Made by a program: the position numbers and the translations under genes | In this document: positions 48,193-60,529 of the stretch, in pieces | How the letters are laid out: each line of letters starts with the position of its first letter | Position numbering within the stretch: the stretch's first letter is position 1 | Notes under the pieces: model-generated | Told to the model about the DNA's origin: nothing | What the model saw: only the letters and a program-made list of their open reading frames with translations | Database searches by the model: none | DNA from: Cydia pomonella | Lineage: Eukaryota > Arthropoda > Insecta > Lepidoptera > Tortricidae | Direction: 5' to 3' | Assembly (NCBI RefSeq): GCF_033807575.1 | Contig: NC_084711.1 | Span: 7,998,001-8,062,000, forward strand | Length of the DNA stretch: 64,000 nt

Positions 48193-50718
48193 GACGTGCG
48201 TGTTAACGAAACGCTCGCATCATATTTCGCATGGAAATTTTACAATTTTACATGAGCAATTTTAATATTAACAAGTCATTTTGTTTGGTTTTTAAGTCGG
48301 ACTGCTATTTTAATGGGAAATCGTACCATTTTCATGCCAATCCAGCTTGTGATTCTGTTTTTAAATATCGCTTGATGAAAATGTAAGTAGTGTGTGTATA
48401 CTTATTTGTACACCAAAACGACTATATCCATGTAGGGAGTTAATTATTCTTTTGAATTATGCATATTTTCATGTTGACAGCAGAAACCCAGTGTAGAGTA
48501 AAACTCAGCTCCTAGAAATTTTTAAGAATAGAAATATGTGATTGGAAAATATATACTTTTACGGTACTGTTAACTAACTTCTTAGAAATGTAACGGAATA
48601 GAAACGCTCTACGAGGAAATTATTAATTTGCAAGGCGTCTTTTATGCAAACTTTAAACGCAAACTTAACCTAAGAATTCAATTAGGATTGGGTTGGCAAT
48701 AATTGCACGATCCGGGAGCGCACTATTGCAAAACTTTACATCCCGTTGTTAACCTTCTATTGAAAACATCTTAACGTTATTCGTAGTTCTACACCGGGGT
48801 TATAAATTGTTACAATGCAAACTACTTACAATTGAACAAAGTTTAAATTTAATCTCCAAATGCAGACAACATTTTCAAATTACACCCTGCTTTAATTAAA
48901 GCCGAATTTCGCCTCTTTAATTAATACGACATCGATTCTACAAAGTGACAGTTTGTTCCAACCATTTGTTAACATTTTTGTCATTGACCACCGACATTGA
49001 AAGATAATAAAACGAAATGACAATCACATTTAAATTTAAATTAAATGCATCTAGATAAAATGTTTAAGATGTAATTGATACATTTTGGGCCATTGAAGAA
49101 GTTTTTAGTTCAATTTAGCAGCAATCAGGACGGCCGCTGAAGACGGCGCGTGAGCCGAATGGGTAAAATATTAAATGTGCTGGAGTGACGGGTGCTGCGC
49201 CCGGCACCAGTGAACGCCGGACGCACTGGACGACAGTTCAGACTAACAACCGCTTACAATTCTCATACTGGCAAATAAGTGATAACTGTTTACTAAATTG
49301 TTTCCAAATCCAATTTGATTCAAAAACAATTCGAGAAAAATTCACTTCTTTTTACCCTAAAACATTTTTTTTGTCACTTTAAGTTCGCACTTTAAAAGTA
49401 TATTATACCTACCTATATTTTAAAATTTTAACGTCTAAAGTAGCTATAAGTAGCCACTCATAAAATACACCATGTAGGCTTGATAGTTTTCGATTAAATC
49501 GCTATAACATACTGACTTATAATGAACAGATGGACATGACGAAACTGTCAGGGTTTTTACTATTTTATCTACGGAACCTTAGGAATCACGATAAAAATTT
49601 TAAATAGAAATATTAATATCCGAATAGAATAGAAGATATTCTAAATCACAATTATCGGTTTTAAGTCGAATGTCGAAAATTTTAAGAAAAAAAAAACTAT
49701 AACCAGTCTACTTTGATCGCTTGCTTAAGCATGGCTTAGCTTAAGCAGGTAAAACTTTAGGTTGTATAACCCCCATCTAAAATTTCCTCGAATTACAAGT
49801 CCCCTTATATAGGCGAGTACCTACGTCCTACTTATAAATGGAGTTCAGATTTTTTCATAAACTGCAGGTAAAATTATTTAAAAGTAATCTTAAGCACTTA
49901 AAGAATAAGAAAAATGCGAAAAAGACGTGAAGGAGCAATAACTAAAACAGGTAGAGATAAAATTTGTGACAGAGGGAAACGAGCCCAGCCGAGCGTATCT
50001 CACGAATGCAGCTCTGCTGATTTTAATTTAATTCAAGAAAATATCACGTTAATTAATTCGTTTAGGGAAATTTTCTGTTTATTTAAATGAGGGGTGACTC
50101 TTCACTCGCAGACAATATCACGATTCCATTACACTACTTAATGGAAGAGTTAAATGAATGGAAGTTTGTTGTTTTCAATTTATGTAGATGTTAATAAGTA
50201 TTTTATCATTTGTATTTTACGAATCTAGAACAGAAATTAGAATTAAACTTAAGTTATAAAATTCAAAAGTTTCATGATAAAACTGTCTAATTCACTTAAG
50301 TATTCATCTGCGCTATTTATTTATTCAGCAATAAAACTGACTGAATGCGCTATGAAATATTCACTTTTTATTATTTAAATGAATAGATTGGAATCAACCA
50401 TTCGTGATTGTGTCCAGTGCGTTGTTTGGCTTGAATGTAGTGACATCATTAATAATGTGAAAAACTCATCCAAGGGCCTCATTCGGAAACAATAATTCAG
50501 TACCAAAATAATATTTACCTTTCTATAATGAACATCGGTGTGTCACTCTCAAACACAAGAAGTTGTGCTCTGGAGAGAAGAAGCGAGTTTAAACCGTACG
50601 TTTGATATAATGTTAACACATTCACCGCTGAGCTACGGTCGCAGTACTACGTCGTAGCCGACAACATGAATTTCCCGGTTTGTAGCGGTAATGCTTCGTA
50701 CAGGCAAAACGACAAGCG
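48193..50718. other. No gene seen; repeat tail at 49520-49580
   Basis: The 49520-49580 segment (gatggacatgacgaaactgt ... ctacggaacctt) is a relic of the repeat ending at 38105. The motif at 49121-49180 duplicates 47356-47415. No open frame of note. Confidence 0.5.
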
Positions 50719-51181
50719 GCTCCATTCGAAGAATAAAATACGATAACTAGAGGTATAACTTCTAGTTTAGATAAGTTCTCATTTAGATATCGTTTGTATG
50801 TCGTGTAATTGACAGAAGCAGCTCCATTCGGGCGACCAATGTCATTTTGACTTTAGAAATATGGTAGATAGATCTTATTGGGATCATAGCGAAATCGAAA
50901 TAAACGTCAATTATGACATGTCGTTTAGTTATCAACACGATTAAGACACGTTTAAGATCTTGGAAAGATATCTTTTAAACATTTGACATTTAGAGACAGT
51001 ATACATCTCTAATAAAGTATTTATTATTTCATCGATTCCATATTTGTAATTTTTATTGTTTGTAAAAATGGACATGTAAAAGTGCCCCTGTGGTCTATTT
51101 GCTGAATAAATGTTTGATATTTGATATTTGAGATCTTTCCAAGATCTTAAACGTTTCTAAATCATTCTTCGGATCGTGCCC
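50719..51181. mobile_element. MITE family 2, rearranged copy with nested LINE tail
   Basis: The left end (ggctccattcgaagaataaa) and the body match 11791-12060. After 'gtcgtttagttatcaa' the terminal segment appears inverted (gattaagacacgtttaagat, 50938-50978). Next comes a LINE 3' tail (50985-51130: 'ggacatgtaaaagtgcccct', 'gctgaataaatgtttgat'), and then the normal right end. Confidence 0.75.
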
Positions 51182-52050
51182 AACGTCGTAGTAAGCGCTG
51201 AATGGGTTAATAAAAGCTTGTACCTATATGTTACAGTCAACATCCGCCGCATCTAATATCCATAGAGTCTATGCAAACTACATATAAAAATATTTTTATT
51301 GATAATTTTTGCATTTTGCTCGCGCCTATAAGTATTTTGTTTAGTTAACCTTTATGGCACGTAACAGGAATATAAAATATCATTAGCATTTTCTTGTAGA
51401 GCGTTATATGACATAATAAACTTCAACGATAAACGCAGATGTTAATGCCATATCAATATGAGGACTTTTAAAGTTCAAATGGCCACCCTGTATATTTACG
51501 AATAGGTATATGTAGCAAGAAATTTCCCAAATAAACGTATCCCAGCATATCAGCGAAGATCAAGGTAATACGCGAGAATTTATTGTTTTCACGATCTGCG
51601 ACCAAACATTCTTTGTTTCATGTTACTTATATTTTTACCTTATTCTGCAGCTGAGAACGGTTATTTTCACTCTCCAGACGATAGATTTCCAACCCGTGGT
51701 AGTTTTAGCTGTATATAAATGTTTTGTTGTAATGGTGAATTGAATAAATAATCTATCAACGCTAAAATTAAAACTACTCGTTGCATTCATGTTTTGTATA
51801 TGTAGTTATGTCCTGTAGGATATGTCCAGTAGTTACGTTCTAATTTTAATCAGTCATAACCTAAAACCGGCCAAATACGACTCAGCTTGTTCATCTCGAG
51901 CTCATACATATTTTATTGTGTTTTAATTTTTAATCCGTCATTTTCTAGATAGAGATTCAATTTTTCCGCTACGGAGAAATATATGTACAAATAAAACCAA
52001 ACAAACTCTGAAAACATGTTATGGGAATTTCTTTAATGTTCAATGTTATA
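51182..52050. other. No gene seen
   Basis: AT-rich intron-like DNA with no recognised repeat or frame. Confidence 0.55.
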
Positions 52051-52240
52051 TGTATGTCTTTCCCGTACGCGAGACAATGGTGTTTTGGACAATGGGAGGT
52101 GTGTGCCGCCAATACGTAGAGACCTTTTCTACAATTTAATAAAATGTAAGGGATACACCAAACGGATGCTGCTCTTATCCATGTCATGAAACGCATACAG
52201 ATACAGTTCACGCCAGAGTGTAAGGACTGTTGATAATACT
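52051..52240 (+). repeat. Interspersed repeat family F, copy 2
   Basis: It aligns along its length with 41211-41405 (gtatgtctttcccgt, acaatggtgttttggac, aaaatgtaagggatacacca, gccagagtgtaaggac) with many substitutions. Confidence 0.7.
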
Positions 52241-53122
52241 TAATGGGTAGGGGTACTGGACAAACATTTTCTTAAAAAATAAATAAACGTCTTCTACATA
52301 CTCGTATTATGGTTCATAAGGTACGAGTAATATAATGTGGTGCATGTACATTGTACAAAATCGTTAAAGTCCTTGAATAAAATCGCAATTGCCTCTTTTC
52401 TTTGGTATTTGCTTTTTGGAACTTAAAAACATATTGCAAACATTATTGAAAATATTTCATAACGATTACTATTTAAAAATACTTTATAATCCTATTATAC
52501 TCGTAACATGAAATATGAAATGGTAACTTTCCACTTCTTAAATTTCTAGTGGAACGCTAGGCCGACGCAATCGCGAGCCCGCCGTCTTACTCTATTTGCT
52601 TCATTTTCAACGAGATTCGGATTGCCAAGAAGTTTTGCGTTCAATTTTTATAATATTACCTGCTTTTCTTGCGATGCACGGCTCGTTTCAGTAAACGGTT
52701 TTTCAGCTTAGTCGATTTGGCGAACGTCTTCATCATTCGTCAATCTTATTGTTTTATGCGAAAATTTCCCGAGCTCTTTCTGAATCCAAATAGGGGAACG
52801 TTGGCAGGATATGTGCAGTATTCACGAAACTATTATGTTTCGTCAAGTATTTTTTTATGTCAACACAAAAAGTAACGTTAACATTTCATAAAGGCCCTAA
52901 TAAAAAAATTGAGAAAATGTTATGCTAATACAAGACGTAAACAACCAGTATTACAGTCCCTAAGGCTCCCATATTGAGTGCCGGGAATCCGCTCGGTGGG
53001 TTCTCTGTTCGTAGTCACTTTCCTCTGCAAAACGGGAAAGCGCTGGGATCAGCTACGAGCGTAGCGCTACGAAAACGTTGGCAGTGACTGTCTTAAAACC
53101 ATGATCCCATGCATGTATGATC
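52241..53122. other. No gene seen
   Basis: AT-rich. The 68-codon frame at 52669-52875 is unrecognised. 'acgagcgtagcgctacgaaa' near 53055 resembles MITE-like CGTAGC-rich sequence also present at 11730-11760 and 50630-50660. Confidence 0.45.
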
Positions 53123-53381
53123 GACGACCGGTTTGGCCTAGTGGGTAGTGACCCTGCCTACGAAGCTGATGGTCCCGGGTTCAAATCCTGGTAAGGGCAT
53201 TTATTCGTGTGATGAGCATGTATATTTGTTCCTGAGTCATGGGTGTTTTCTATGTATTTAAGTATTTATAAATATTTATATATTATATATATCGTTGTCT
53301 AAGTACCCTCAACACAAGCCTTATTGAGCTTACTGTGGGACTTAGTCAATTTGTGTAATAATGTCCTATAATATTTATATT
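53123..53381 (+). mobile_element. SINE family 1, young copy A
   Basis: A full-length copy with A box GGCCTAGTGGGTAGTGA, B box GGTTCAAATCC and a 3' end at 'tgtcctataatatttat'. By eye it differs from the copy at 56946 at only three positions in about 258. Confidence 0.92.
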
Positions 53382-53710
53382 TATGTATGAGGCACACACA
53401 CTTTACAGAAGTATTTGAGGCCAATTTTGCGTTATTAATTATTTTTAAGCTATACTTATCTCCAATATCATCAGCAAAGAACAACGAACCTAACCTCTGG
53501 AACCGATAACCAACCGCAGTGCCCCCATCTCTCGTAACCATCTGCAAGAACAGTTTCGCATGCAATCTGACACTTAAAACCACTTGGCTGCGATTTCTTG
53601 GAAAGTTAGTGCGCTCGGTATGATACCCGTCACACCCCGCTTCCGATGGACCCAAATCGATGAACTATAAATCCATTGTCTAAGTTTGCACAGACAGTGC
53701 TCCTCTCTGG
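53382..53710 (-). other. Unassigned open frame, 118 codons
   Basis: The minus frame at 53299-53655 includes LFLQMVTRDGGTAVGYRFQR and LGSLFFADDIGDKYSLKI, but it runs into the SINE at its C-terminal end, so it is at least partly chance. The GC-richer part (53490-53700) looks like part of an interspersed element I cannot name. FADDI recalls the RT catalytic motif (YxDD/FADD), but the surrounding residues do not fit. Confidence 0.3.
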
Positions 53711-55350
53711 ACTCAGAAGATTAATTTTCTTAGTTTAGATTGTTTCGTGACCCTTTGTGCAGGCGATAATTGGATTTTCTCGACTATCTGTGATCTAGTT
53801 ACCTACCTCTTGAGCTTGACTTTAATGTAAAATTCATCCAATTATTTCACCGCAATATGCATAACAATAGCAAGTATGTAAAATGTCCGCGTTAAATTAA
53901 AAAATCAAGTTAATACAGTAAATAACACATAAAACAAACTCCAAACTGTTGAACAACAACAAAGTATCCAAAATCGAAACGTAGTTAGTGACGAAATAAA
54001 ATGTTCCGTTGCGCAGAACAACGCCCAAACCACGTCGAAATTCCAAACGATAATATTATTTTTATTGAAAGAACGTTGACTTAACATTGTTGGTATTTTA
54101 TCCCTGCAACTTGGTTTCTACCTTTTCACGACAGGTGGGTAGCAACAGCAATAAAACAGTTCTGTTTTATGAGCATCGTCGTCAAAGTCAGCTTAGCTCT
54201 GCGCGTTTCATCGTGAGATTATGCTTTGCTCGAACATCATAACAGCTTTCAAACGTGCAAGCGTGGTTTCTTAATTTTATGAACGCCAAGTATTTTTGCA
54301 CGCAATTAAGAAAATTGCGTGTTAGCAATATGCAAAAGCGCTGCAACATCAACCGAGTCTCGAATAATCAGAACGATGCTTCGCGCGAACTTAGCGGGTG
54401 TGATTTCGCTCTTATTATGCTAACTAGACATTGGTATGTTTCGCACTGGCACAGACAACTGCCAAGTAGGTATAACTTCCTTTTTTGTATTAATAATGTT
54501 CCTACCGTTTAATAATACCGAGAGATAGGTATGTAATACATTCCCTACTTATTTTACTAATTTATTAAAAAATGTAATGTAGGTGCTTCTTTATTCGATT
54601 CTTCCACAAAACCAGTTCACTAAATAAACTCCGAGCATAACAAATAATAACTTGTAGAACAGAAGTTATATTAATAGGTAGTTTTTAACCGTCGTACAAA
54701 ACACCGCCCGTCCGTAATTGATACCTACGTGCTGAACGTACCTTTGAATAAATAAGACGATTGATATTGATCTTTTCTAATTGTGTTGCGGCTGTGAATG
54801 TCGACCGACGGCCTCTTCATTAAATATTACTTAAAAGGGATTGTAAGTAACTTGTTAGAAAGAATAGAGGAGGCTTATTGGTGCCATCTCTTTTACGTTA
54901 TTTTAAAATTCAGGAAAAGGTAAGTCGGCGAGTTGAATCAGGCGAGTTCAAATAAAAAGGTTAGGTTAATGTAGGTCGACTTTTGGTTTCTTAATTGAAA
55001 AGACTTGTCCTTACTAATTAATATAAATTTATCTGCTTTTTCATTATTTACATAAGGTTCCATAGCCAAAATGTCATATGTCTAAAACAACCCCAACCCA
55101 AAACAAAGTAATTTGCATCTGTACGAGTATGTCCGTATGTCATAGGCATTTTAAAGTATAGGCTGCAATTAATTAGAATTGGAACATACACTCAATATTG
55201 AGTAAAGGCATATGTTGTGTGTCGTTAAATAAGTAGTATTTTGTATTGCAAAATAAATAAAATATTTTTTAAGAATATAGAGGGAGGTACCTTTAGTTTC
55301 AGGTGTATAAAACTAAAGGTTATATTCTGTATTTCAATAGACCTTAGATA
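53711..55350. other. No gene seen
   Basis: Frames at 53905-54087 and 54255-54512 have no recognised domain. A modest GC-rich patch lies at 54330-54420. Confidence 0.55.
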
Positions 55351-55352
55351 CT

Positions 55353-55637
55353 GATTTAAAAAATCTATATACACGAGGTTTATAAGGTTTCTTAAAAATA
55401 GTGTTTTGGTCAAGTTGATCAGAAACCATTAACAATAGCTCAGTTTATTCTTAGAAAATAAAGGAAATATGAAGCATATTTTGGAAGAAAATTTATTATA
55501 AGGTCTGTTCGTTTACTTTTTTAATAAACTTATTTATTCTTAATGATTTATCAGCAACTTGAAGACTAAAAGATCTAAAACACGATTTTTAAGAAACTTA
55601 ATAAACCTCGTGTATATACATTTTTTTAAACTCGTAT
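55353..55637. mobile_element. ~285-bp AT-rich MITE with ~65-bp inverted repeats
   Basis: The left arm (tatatacacgaggtttataa, then ggtttcttaaaaatagtgtt) is matched by the complement of the right arm (aacacgatttttaagaaact, then taataaacctcgtgtatata). It is non-coding. Confidence 0.85.
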
Positions 55638-56525
55638 AGATTAAATCTAAGTCATACAGTAGATCTTAGCAGCTCCTGTATTATTCAAATATATTTATGG
55701 AGATTTTACATATTAGCATCGTTACTTAAACTCCGAGATATTAAAGTGATTAAGGTCCCGTTATTATTAAAATAACTATTAAACTTGTTATTTTAGATGT
55801 CAACGACTAAATCATAAATAAGTTCGAGGGATGAAGTTTTTAAGGGACTTAGTGGGGAGTTAAAAAGCGGTGCATTTCATGCGGCAGGTGACCGGCGCTT
55901 TATCAGCGCGGTGCAGCCCGCGGGTGATGGCATTACCTACACCGGACCGCAGTACTGCGCTGCACGCCGGTCTATTAGTCGTTGCCCGTCCACGATATAC
56001 TTTGGTCTCGCTAAGACTGAAAGATGAATGTATTTTGTTTTGGCACCGACTACTAAATTTAAACGGTTTTACGAGGCTTCGGCTAAGCACTCTTAAAACC
56101 TGATATTTGTTATTTCTTCGTGTTCATATTTGTTTTCATCATTAGGTACTTAAATATAATTGTTTCTGTTAAAAAATAGGAATTGGTAAGGAGAGAAAAA
56201 GATTATAAAATATTATCGTGTTTTATTTACTCGTTTTAAGTCTATACGTACGAGTATAGTTGTGAAGTCTAGTATGGTTAGTTACCATTTTGTTGCTTGT
56301 CGATATGACCATACGACATTTAGGCAATTCTTTATTGACAACCGACAATATCAACATATTACACGAAAACAGCACAAAATAAAGTTTCTTTTTTACTTAT
56401 TAAAACGACATTAGATAATTATTGCATTACAGGCAATCGATTGCGATCTAAATTAAAATGCTATTGTTAGTAAGTCCCATACAAACCACATGTGTTTAAT
56501 ACATGATAAGTCTAGCAGCATTCAC
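55638..56525. other. GC-rich island 55870-56000 with overlapping frames
   Basis: A 77-codon plus frame (55870-56103) and a 76-codon minus frame (55860-56090) overlap in an island far richer in GC than its surroundings. Neither protein is recognised. It may be a fragment of a mobile element or a conserved regulatory island. Confidence 0.35.
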
Positions 56526-56890
56526 TGATGACATGTTTGACAACATGGACTTTCAGAGGAAACGCAGAGCGCTGGCTGTGCGCTACAATATGCTGGCTAC
56601 AAAAGGTGAAGGCTACACTTTTTAAAGCTTATTGCCAGTCCTTCTACACGTGCAGCCTATGGATCAGCTGTACGCAGCGGACATAATACAACGCTCTGCG
56701 GGTGCAGCACAACAACGCGTACAGGGTAGTGTTCGGGCCGCAACGTTGTAGCGCCTCGGGTATGTTCCCGAACGGATGGATCGACGACTTCCACGCGATC
56801 ATTAGGAAGTGATGTAGCTCGCTGTCGAGACGGTGGCGCGCCAGCTCGAATACCATTCTGTGCACGTTGGCCGACCGGTGGGACTCACCG
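56526..56890 (+). pseudogene. LINE reverse transcriptase C-terminal fragment
   Basis: It starts DDMFDNMDFQRKRRALAVRY. Then, from 56606 in one frame, it reads VKATLFKAYCQSFYTCSLWI, NALRVQHNNAYRVVFG, SASGMFPNGWIDDFHAIIRK and LSRRWRASSNTILCTLADRW. Two stops and a short deletion near 56600 disable it. The order FKAYCQSFYTCSLW ... NNAYRVVFG ... FHAIIRK is typical of the post-catalytic part of a lepidopteran LINE. A 3' end at 57233-57318 lies beyond an inserted SINE. Confidence 0.85.
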
Positions 56891-56945
56891 TGGCTAAAGC
56901 ACTGGGGGCAGCCACATGCCCCATTATGTAATCATTTGTATTATC

Positions 56946-57203
56946 GACGACCGGTCTGGCCTAGTGGGTAGTGACCCTGCCTACGAAGCCGATGGTCCCG
57001 GGTTCAAATCCTGGTAAGGGCATTTATTCGTGTGATGAGCATGGATATTTGTTCCTGAGTCATGGGTGTTTTCTATGTATTTAAGTATTTATAAATATTT
57101 ATATATTATATATATCGTTGTCTAAGTACCCTCAACACAAGCCTTATTGAGCTTACTGTGGGACTTAGTCAATTTGTGTAATAATGTCCTATAATATTTA
57201 TTT
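56946..57203 (+). mobile_element. SINE family 1, young copy B, inserted in a LINE
   Basis: A full-length copy with intact A and B boxes. It sits between the LINE RT fragment and what looks like that LINE's 3' end, so it entered after the LINE did. The 3' end is followed by (TTAT)n. Confidence 0.92.
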
Positions 57204-57232
57204 ATTATTTATTATTTATAATATCATAATCC

Positions 57233-57318
57233 AAACCTAGATTTAAGTATTAGTATGTTACGAGTACTAACACGATATAGACTCTGTTCGAAATAAATGA
57301 TTTTTGATTTGATTTGAC
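57233..57318 (+). repeat. LINE 3' end with TGATTT repeats
   Basis: 'tatgttacgagtactaac', 'acgatatagactctg', 'aaataaatgatttttg' and then 'atttgatttga', a common LINE tail form. It probably closes the element begun at 56526. Confidence 0.6.
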
Positions 57319-57554
57319 TTATCATCCCAAGAACTAGAAGCCTAATAAAAATTAAACCTTTTTTACACAAGCATTTTATACACGTTCTGGTATCGTCAAA
57401 CTCTGGTATTATTTCATCCTTATAATACTATAACAGGGATGTACGTATGTACAGTAGGGTTCATTAATCATTCATAAATTGTCCATGCAAATTTGAACCT
57501 GATGGTACCTTCTAGAAATGCAATAATAAGTTACTTTAAGTACTTCAATTCCTC

Positions 57555-57775
57555 GTATGTCTTTGCATTGTGAGCGTCATATCCAGATAAAGAAGTGCAG
57601 TGGCCTTACTGCTGCTCGGCGCACTGTGACGGCGTGGCCACAAGATGCGGACTGGCACACCTATCGCCCAGGACCTCCGCGAGAGGATAATCGCCTCATT
57701 TATAAAGTTTAGCGGGACAAAGCTGTGCGAGTTTTTGATTGAAAACAAACTTAGAAGGGACGGCCTCATTTGAAT
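57555..57775 (+). pseudogene. Possible coding fragment, unknown
   Basis: A plus-strand frame at about 57668-57774 reads QDLRERIIASFIKFSGTKLC, then EFLIENKLRRDGLI and a stop. The composition looks protein-like and GC-richer than its surroundings. It may be another LINE end or a processed fragment. The overlapping 109-codon minus frame (57545-57874) looks less natural. Confidence 0.35.
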
Positions 57776-58861
57776 AAGTATTCTGCAAATAAAGTGTGGC
57801 TTTATGTTTTCCTTTAGGTGTTTTTTTTTCTTTTGTAATGCAAAACATCGTTCCACCTTGTTTAGGTACAGCACGCTTTATTTTTGAGTGAAAGACTCTT
57901 TTGAAGTAAAGCTTTACGGTATAAATTATTTCATTTTCATAGCATTGTTCTTAAAATACTGTCTTATGAAATTTTATGTGACTTTAGGCAGCGGAATCTC
58001 AGTTGATTATTTAGAGTACAACTTAAAGGAGAGGTCAACGTTTGCTAATTATTAAAATAACTTCTCCATTAAAATATTGGTCATTCATGCCTTCATGTGT
58101 ACTTACATAGGTACGGTCACTTCAAGTGGCTCAGTGTTCCTAATTTGTCCATATTCATGAATTGCCCGTTGGTATTACAGCAAAAGCGAATGACGCGTGT
58201 TCAATTTTTTCATATCCGGGAAAATTAAAGCATTTTATTTTAGCACAGTAGACGAAGGTTGTTTTTAAACCTGTTTTATTTATTTGTTAAAACATGATTG
58301 CATAATACAGGAAAATAAATAAACAGCCGGCATAATGGCAGAAGGCATTCTCGACCAGACGAACGGGTAAAAAAAATCGGGTTGTGTAACAAAAATTAAA
58401 CTTGGAAACTCATCACGATGTGTTCATCCAACCGTATGTCATAACCATTTAACTGGACTTAACCCTGTAGCGGTCCACCATACACGAAAAAATGTCAGTC
58501 AAATTTGAATTAATGGTATTAGAAAATAGAATTCCAATTGTTTTGTTTTACATCAAAGGAAAACAACTCTGTTCCATTTAATAATGATTTAAATTTAATT
58601 GGAGGCAATTTTTACTAGTTTTAGGTTAAAGTTAGCCCCGAAAACATGACAGTAAGTTTGCTATACTATCCTTATTAGGTACTACATATATCCGGCCGTC
58701 AGGTAGCTGTTCATACATACTTGTAGGATTCAAAATAGCCCCGGAAAATCGTACATTATAATTACCCCAGGGTGAACCCCTCCCATTCCTTTCCTCTTTA
58801 ACAATATCTTTTTGATTATGTTTTTTTTTCTAAATATTCTAAAATTCTTAGAGCTTTAAAA
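57776..58861. other. No gene seen
   Basis: AT-rich intron-like DNA with no recognised repeat. Confidence 0.55.
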
Positions 58862-59196
58862 GCATATCATCAGCTTCCTCGCGTTATACCAGCATTTTGT
58901 TTAGGCTCATGGGAGCCTAGGGTGCGCTTGGTAACTAATGCCAATAATTGGCGTAGTCAATAGTTTTTTCGAAAGCGACTGCCATCTGATTTCTAATCCG
59001 GAGGGAAAAGTAGGCCATATTGGGATTAATCCGGTTTCCTCGGGATGCCTTCCTTCACCGAAAAACGACTGATAAATACCTACATACTTATCAAATGATA
59101 TTTCGAACATAAGTTTCGAAAAATTTATTGGTACGAGGTGGAGTTTGAAGCCGCGGATTGCAAGTTGCACGCTCTTCCCGCTAGGCCACCAGCGCT
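58862..59196 (-). mobile_element. SINE family 2, full-length copy
   Basis: On the minus strand: CTGGTGGCCTAGCGGGAAGA (A box), a B-box region, 'ccaataaatttttcgaaact', 'ggtgaaggaaggcatcc', 'ggcatcacc'-side body and a final '...gcgaggaag'. It serves as the reference for the split copy at 12117-12672. A 10-12-bp stretch of the head is deleted. Confidence 0.88.
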
Positions 59197-59410
59197 TTGA
59201 AACCGTATATTGATCTAAATTTAACAATCTTGGCCAGATTTCTTCAATTTAAAATGTTATAAAACCGGTAATAGCCTATATCCTGAAAATAATAGACTTT
59301 ACGAGGACTTGTGATGCCCGGATACAAAAATTAAATTAAATTGTTTTAAGCAAAAACGTCCGCAAACAATACGTCCACGACGCTCAGAAATAAAGGAAAT
59401 TAGGAAAAAC

Positions 59411-59492
59411 TCACTGCTTCCGGAGAGCTTGAACTTGCGACATTTGGATAACAGCTTACTGTGCTCTACCAACTAAGTTACCGAGAGTTACC
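59411..59492 (-). repeat. tRNA-derived SINE head, third type
   Basis: On the minus strand 'taacttagttggtagagcac' gives an A box and 'gcaagttcaagctc' a B box, with 'ccggaagcagtgagtttttc' following. The spacing fits a tRNA-type Pol III promoter. The anticodon stem is poor, so this is a SINE rather than a tRNA gene. Confidence 0.7.
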
Positions 59493-59496
59493 CGTT

Positions 59497-60529
59497 AACA
59501 GCGAATATTTTGACTATATATAATCTACCGTAAGAGTGTGACAGTCAAGACATCGAGTTATTCCACTTCTTTATTTCTAAGCAATTTCCTTGTCTTTTGT
59601 CTCAAAATCAAATAAATTGTCCAAGAAAATCGTAAAGTAGTGGTAGCAAACATATTTACTCCCAATCCGGGCCGCTTAGTTCCGAATTAGCACGTACCGG
59701 CGGCGCAGTGATGTTGATTAGACAAATTTCGCGCGGTACAGCTAACTTGCTTTCAGATTAGCGGCTCACGTCCGTCAGTCGGTCCGGCGCGCAATTAGCG
59801 GCCTGATGCCGATGGGACGACAATTAACAACTTCGTACGAATTCCAACTGTTGGTGAAGCAAAGAAATTTAAGGCTTTAAATGGTGCTGTGTGGAGTTTG
59901 TTGCTCCAGTCTGTTAAAGGTGATCAGCGACTGATACGGAAAAGTGTTACTTCGAATACGTATCAATGTCCTATTTTTTTTTGCCAACACTTGAAACTAG
60001 TTTTTCTTATTAAATGTATATAACTTGACCGCCTGATACCAATTACATTAAAATGTATAACAATAATTATTTATAACCAAACGAAGATTCGCGAAGCCAC
60101 GCTGTTACTAAGTCCAATGTTTAATTAGTATTAGTCTCCTTGAATTTTCTTTTGTTTTGTAGTTTCACAGTGTCTTAGTTTTTAATGTAATGATGTGTTA
60201 CTTATTTGATAAATAAAAAATTTAAACTAATAATTTTACTAGTTATCAAAGCTTCGTGGTAAATATCCAAAACACTTAAATTGCGAACCCTCTGAGGTCA
60301 TCGAGTTGAATTTACACACCAAAGAAAAATAAACTCGAGTGATGAATTATGGTATTGAAATTAGGATAAAGTACCACACCTAATTTAACACAATTTATTT
60401 TCTTTGAGGATTGTAACAGTATAATACCTATATCTTATTTTCTTCTAGATCAGATTTGAACTCCTAGAACAAAATGAGTAAACTGGAAATGAAACCTTGA
60501 ATCAGACTTAAATTGATTCGTCCATTTTT
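59497..60529. other. No gene; GC-rich patch 59660-59830
   Basis: The patch holds several TAAT/ATTA-type cores (gattagcgg, aattagcgg, ccgaattagc) in GC-rich sequence, without a coding frame. It may be a conserved regulatory block. Confidence 0.4.

Noticed and set aside
53299..53655. 118-codon minus-strand frame containing FFADDI
   Set aside because: It overlaps the SINE at its end, and the residues around FADD do not fit a reverse transcriptase; not called as a gene.
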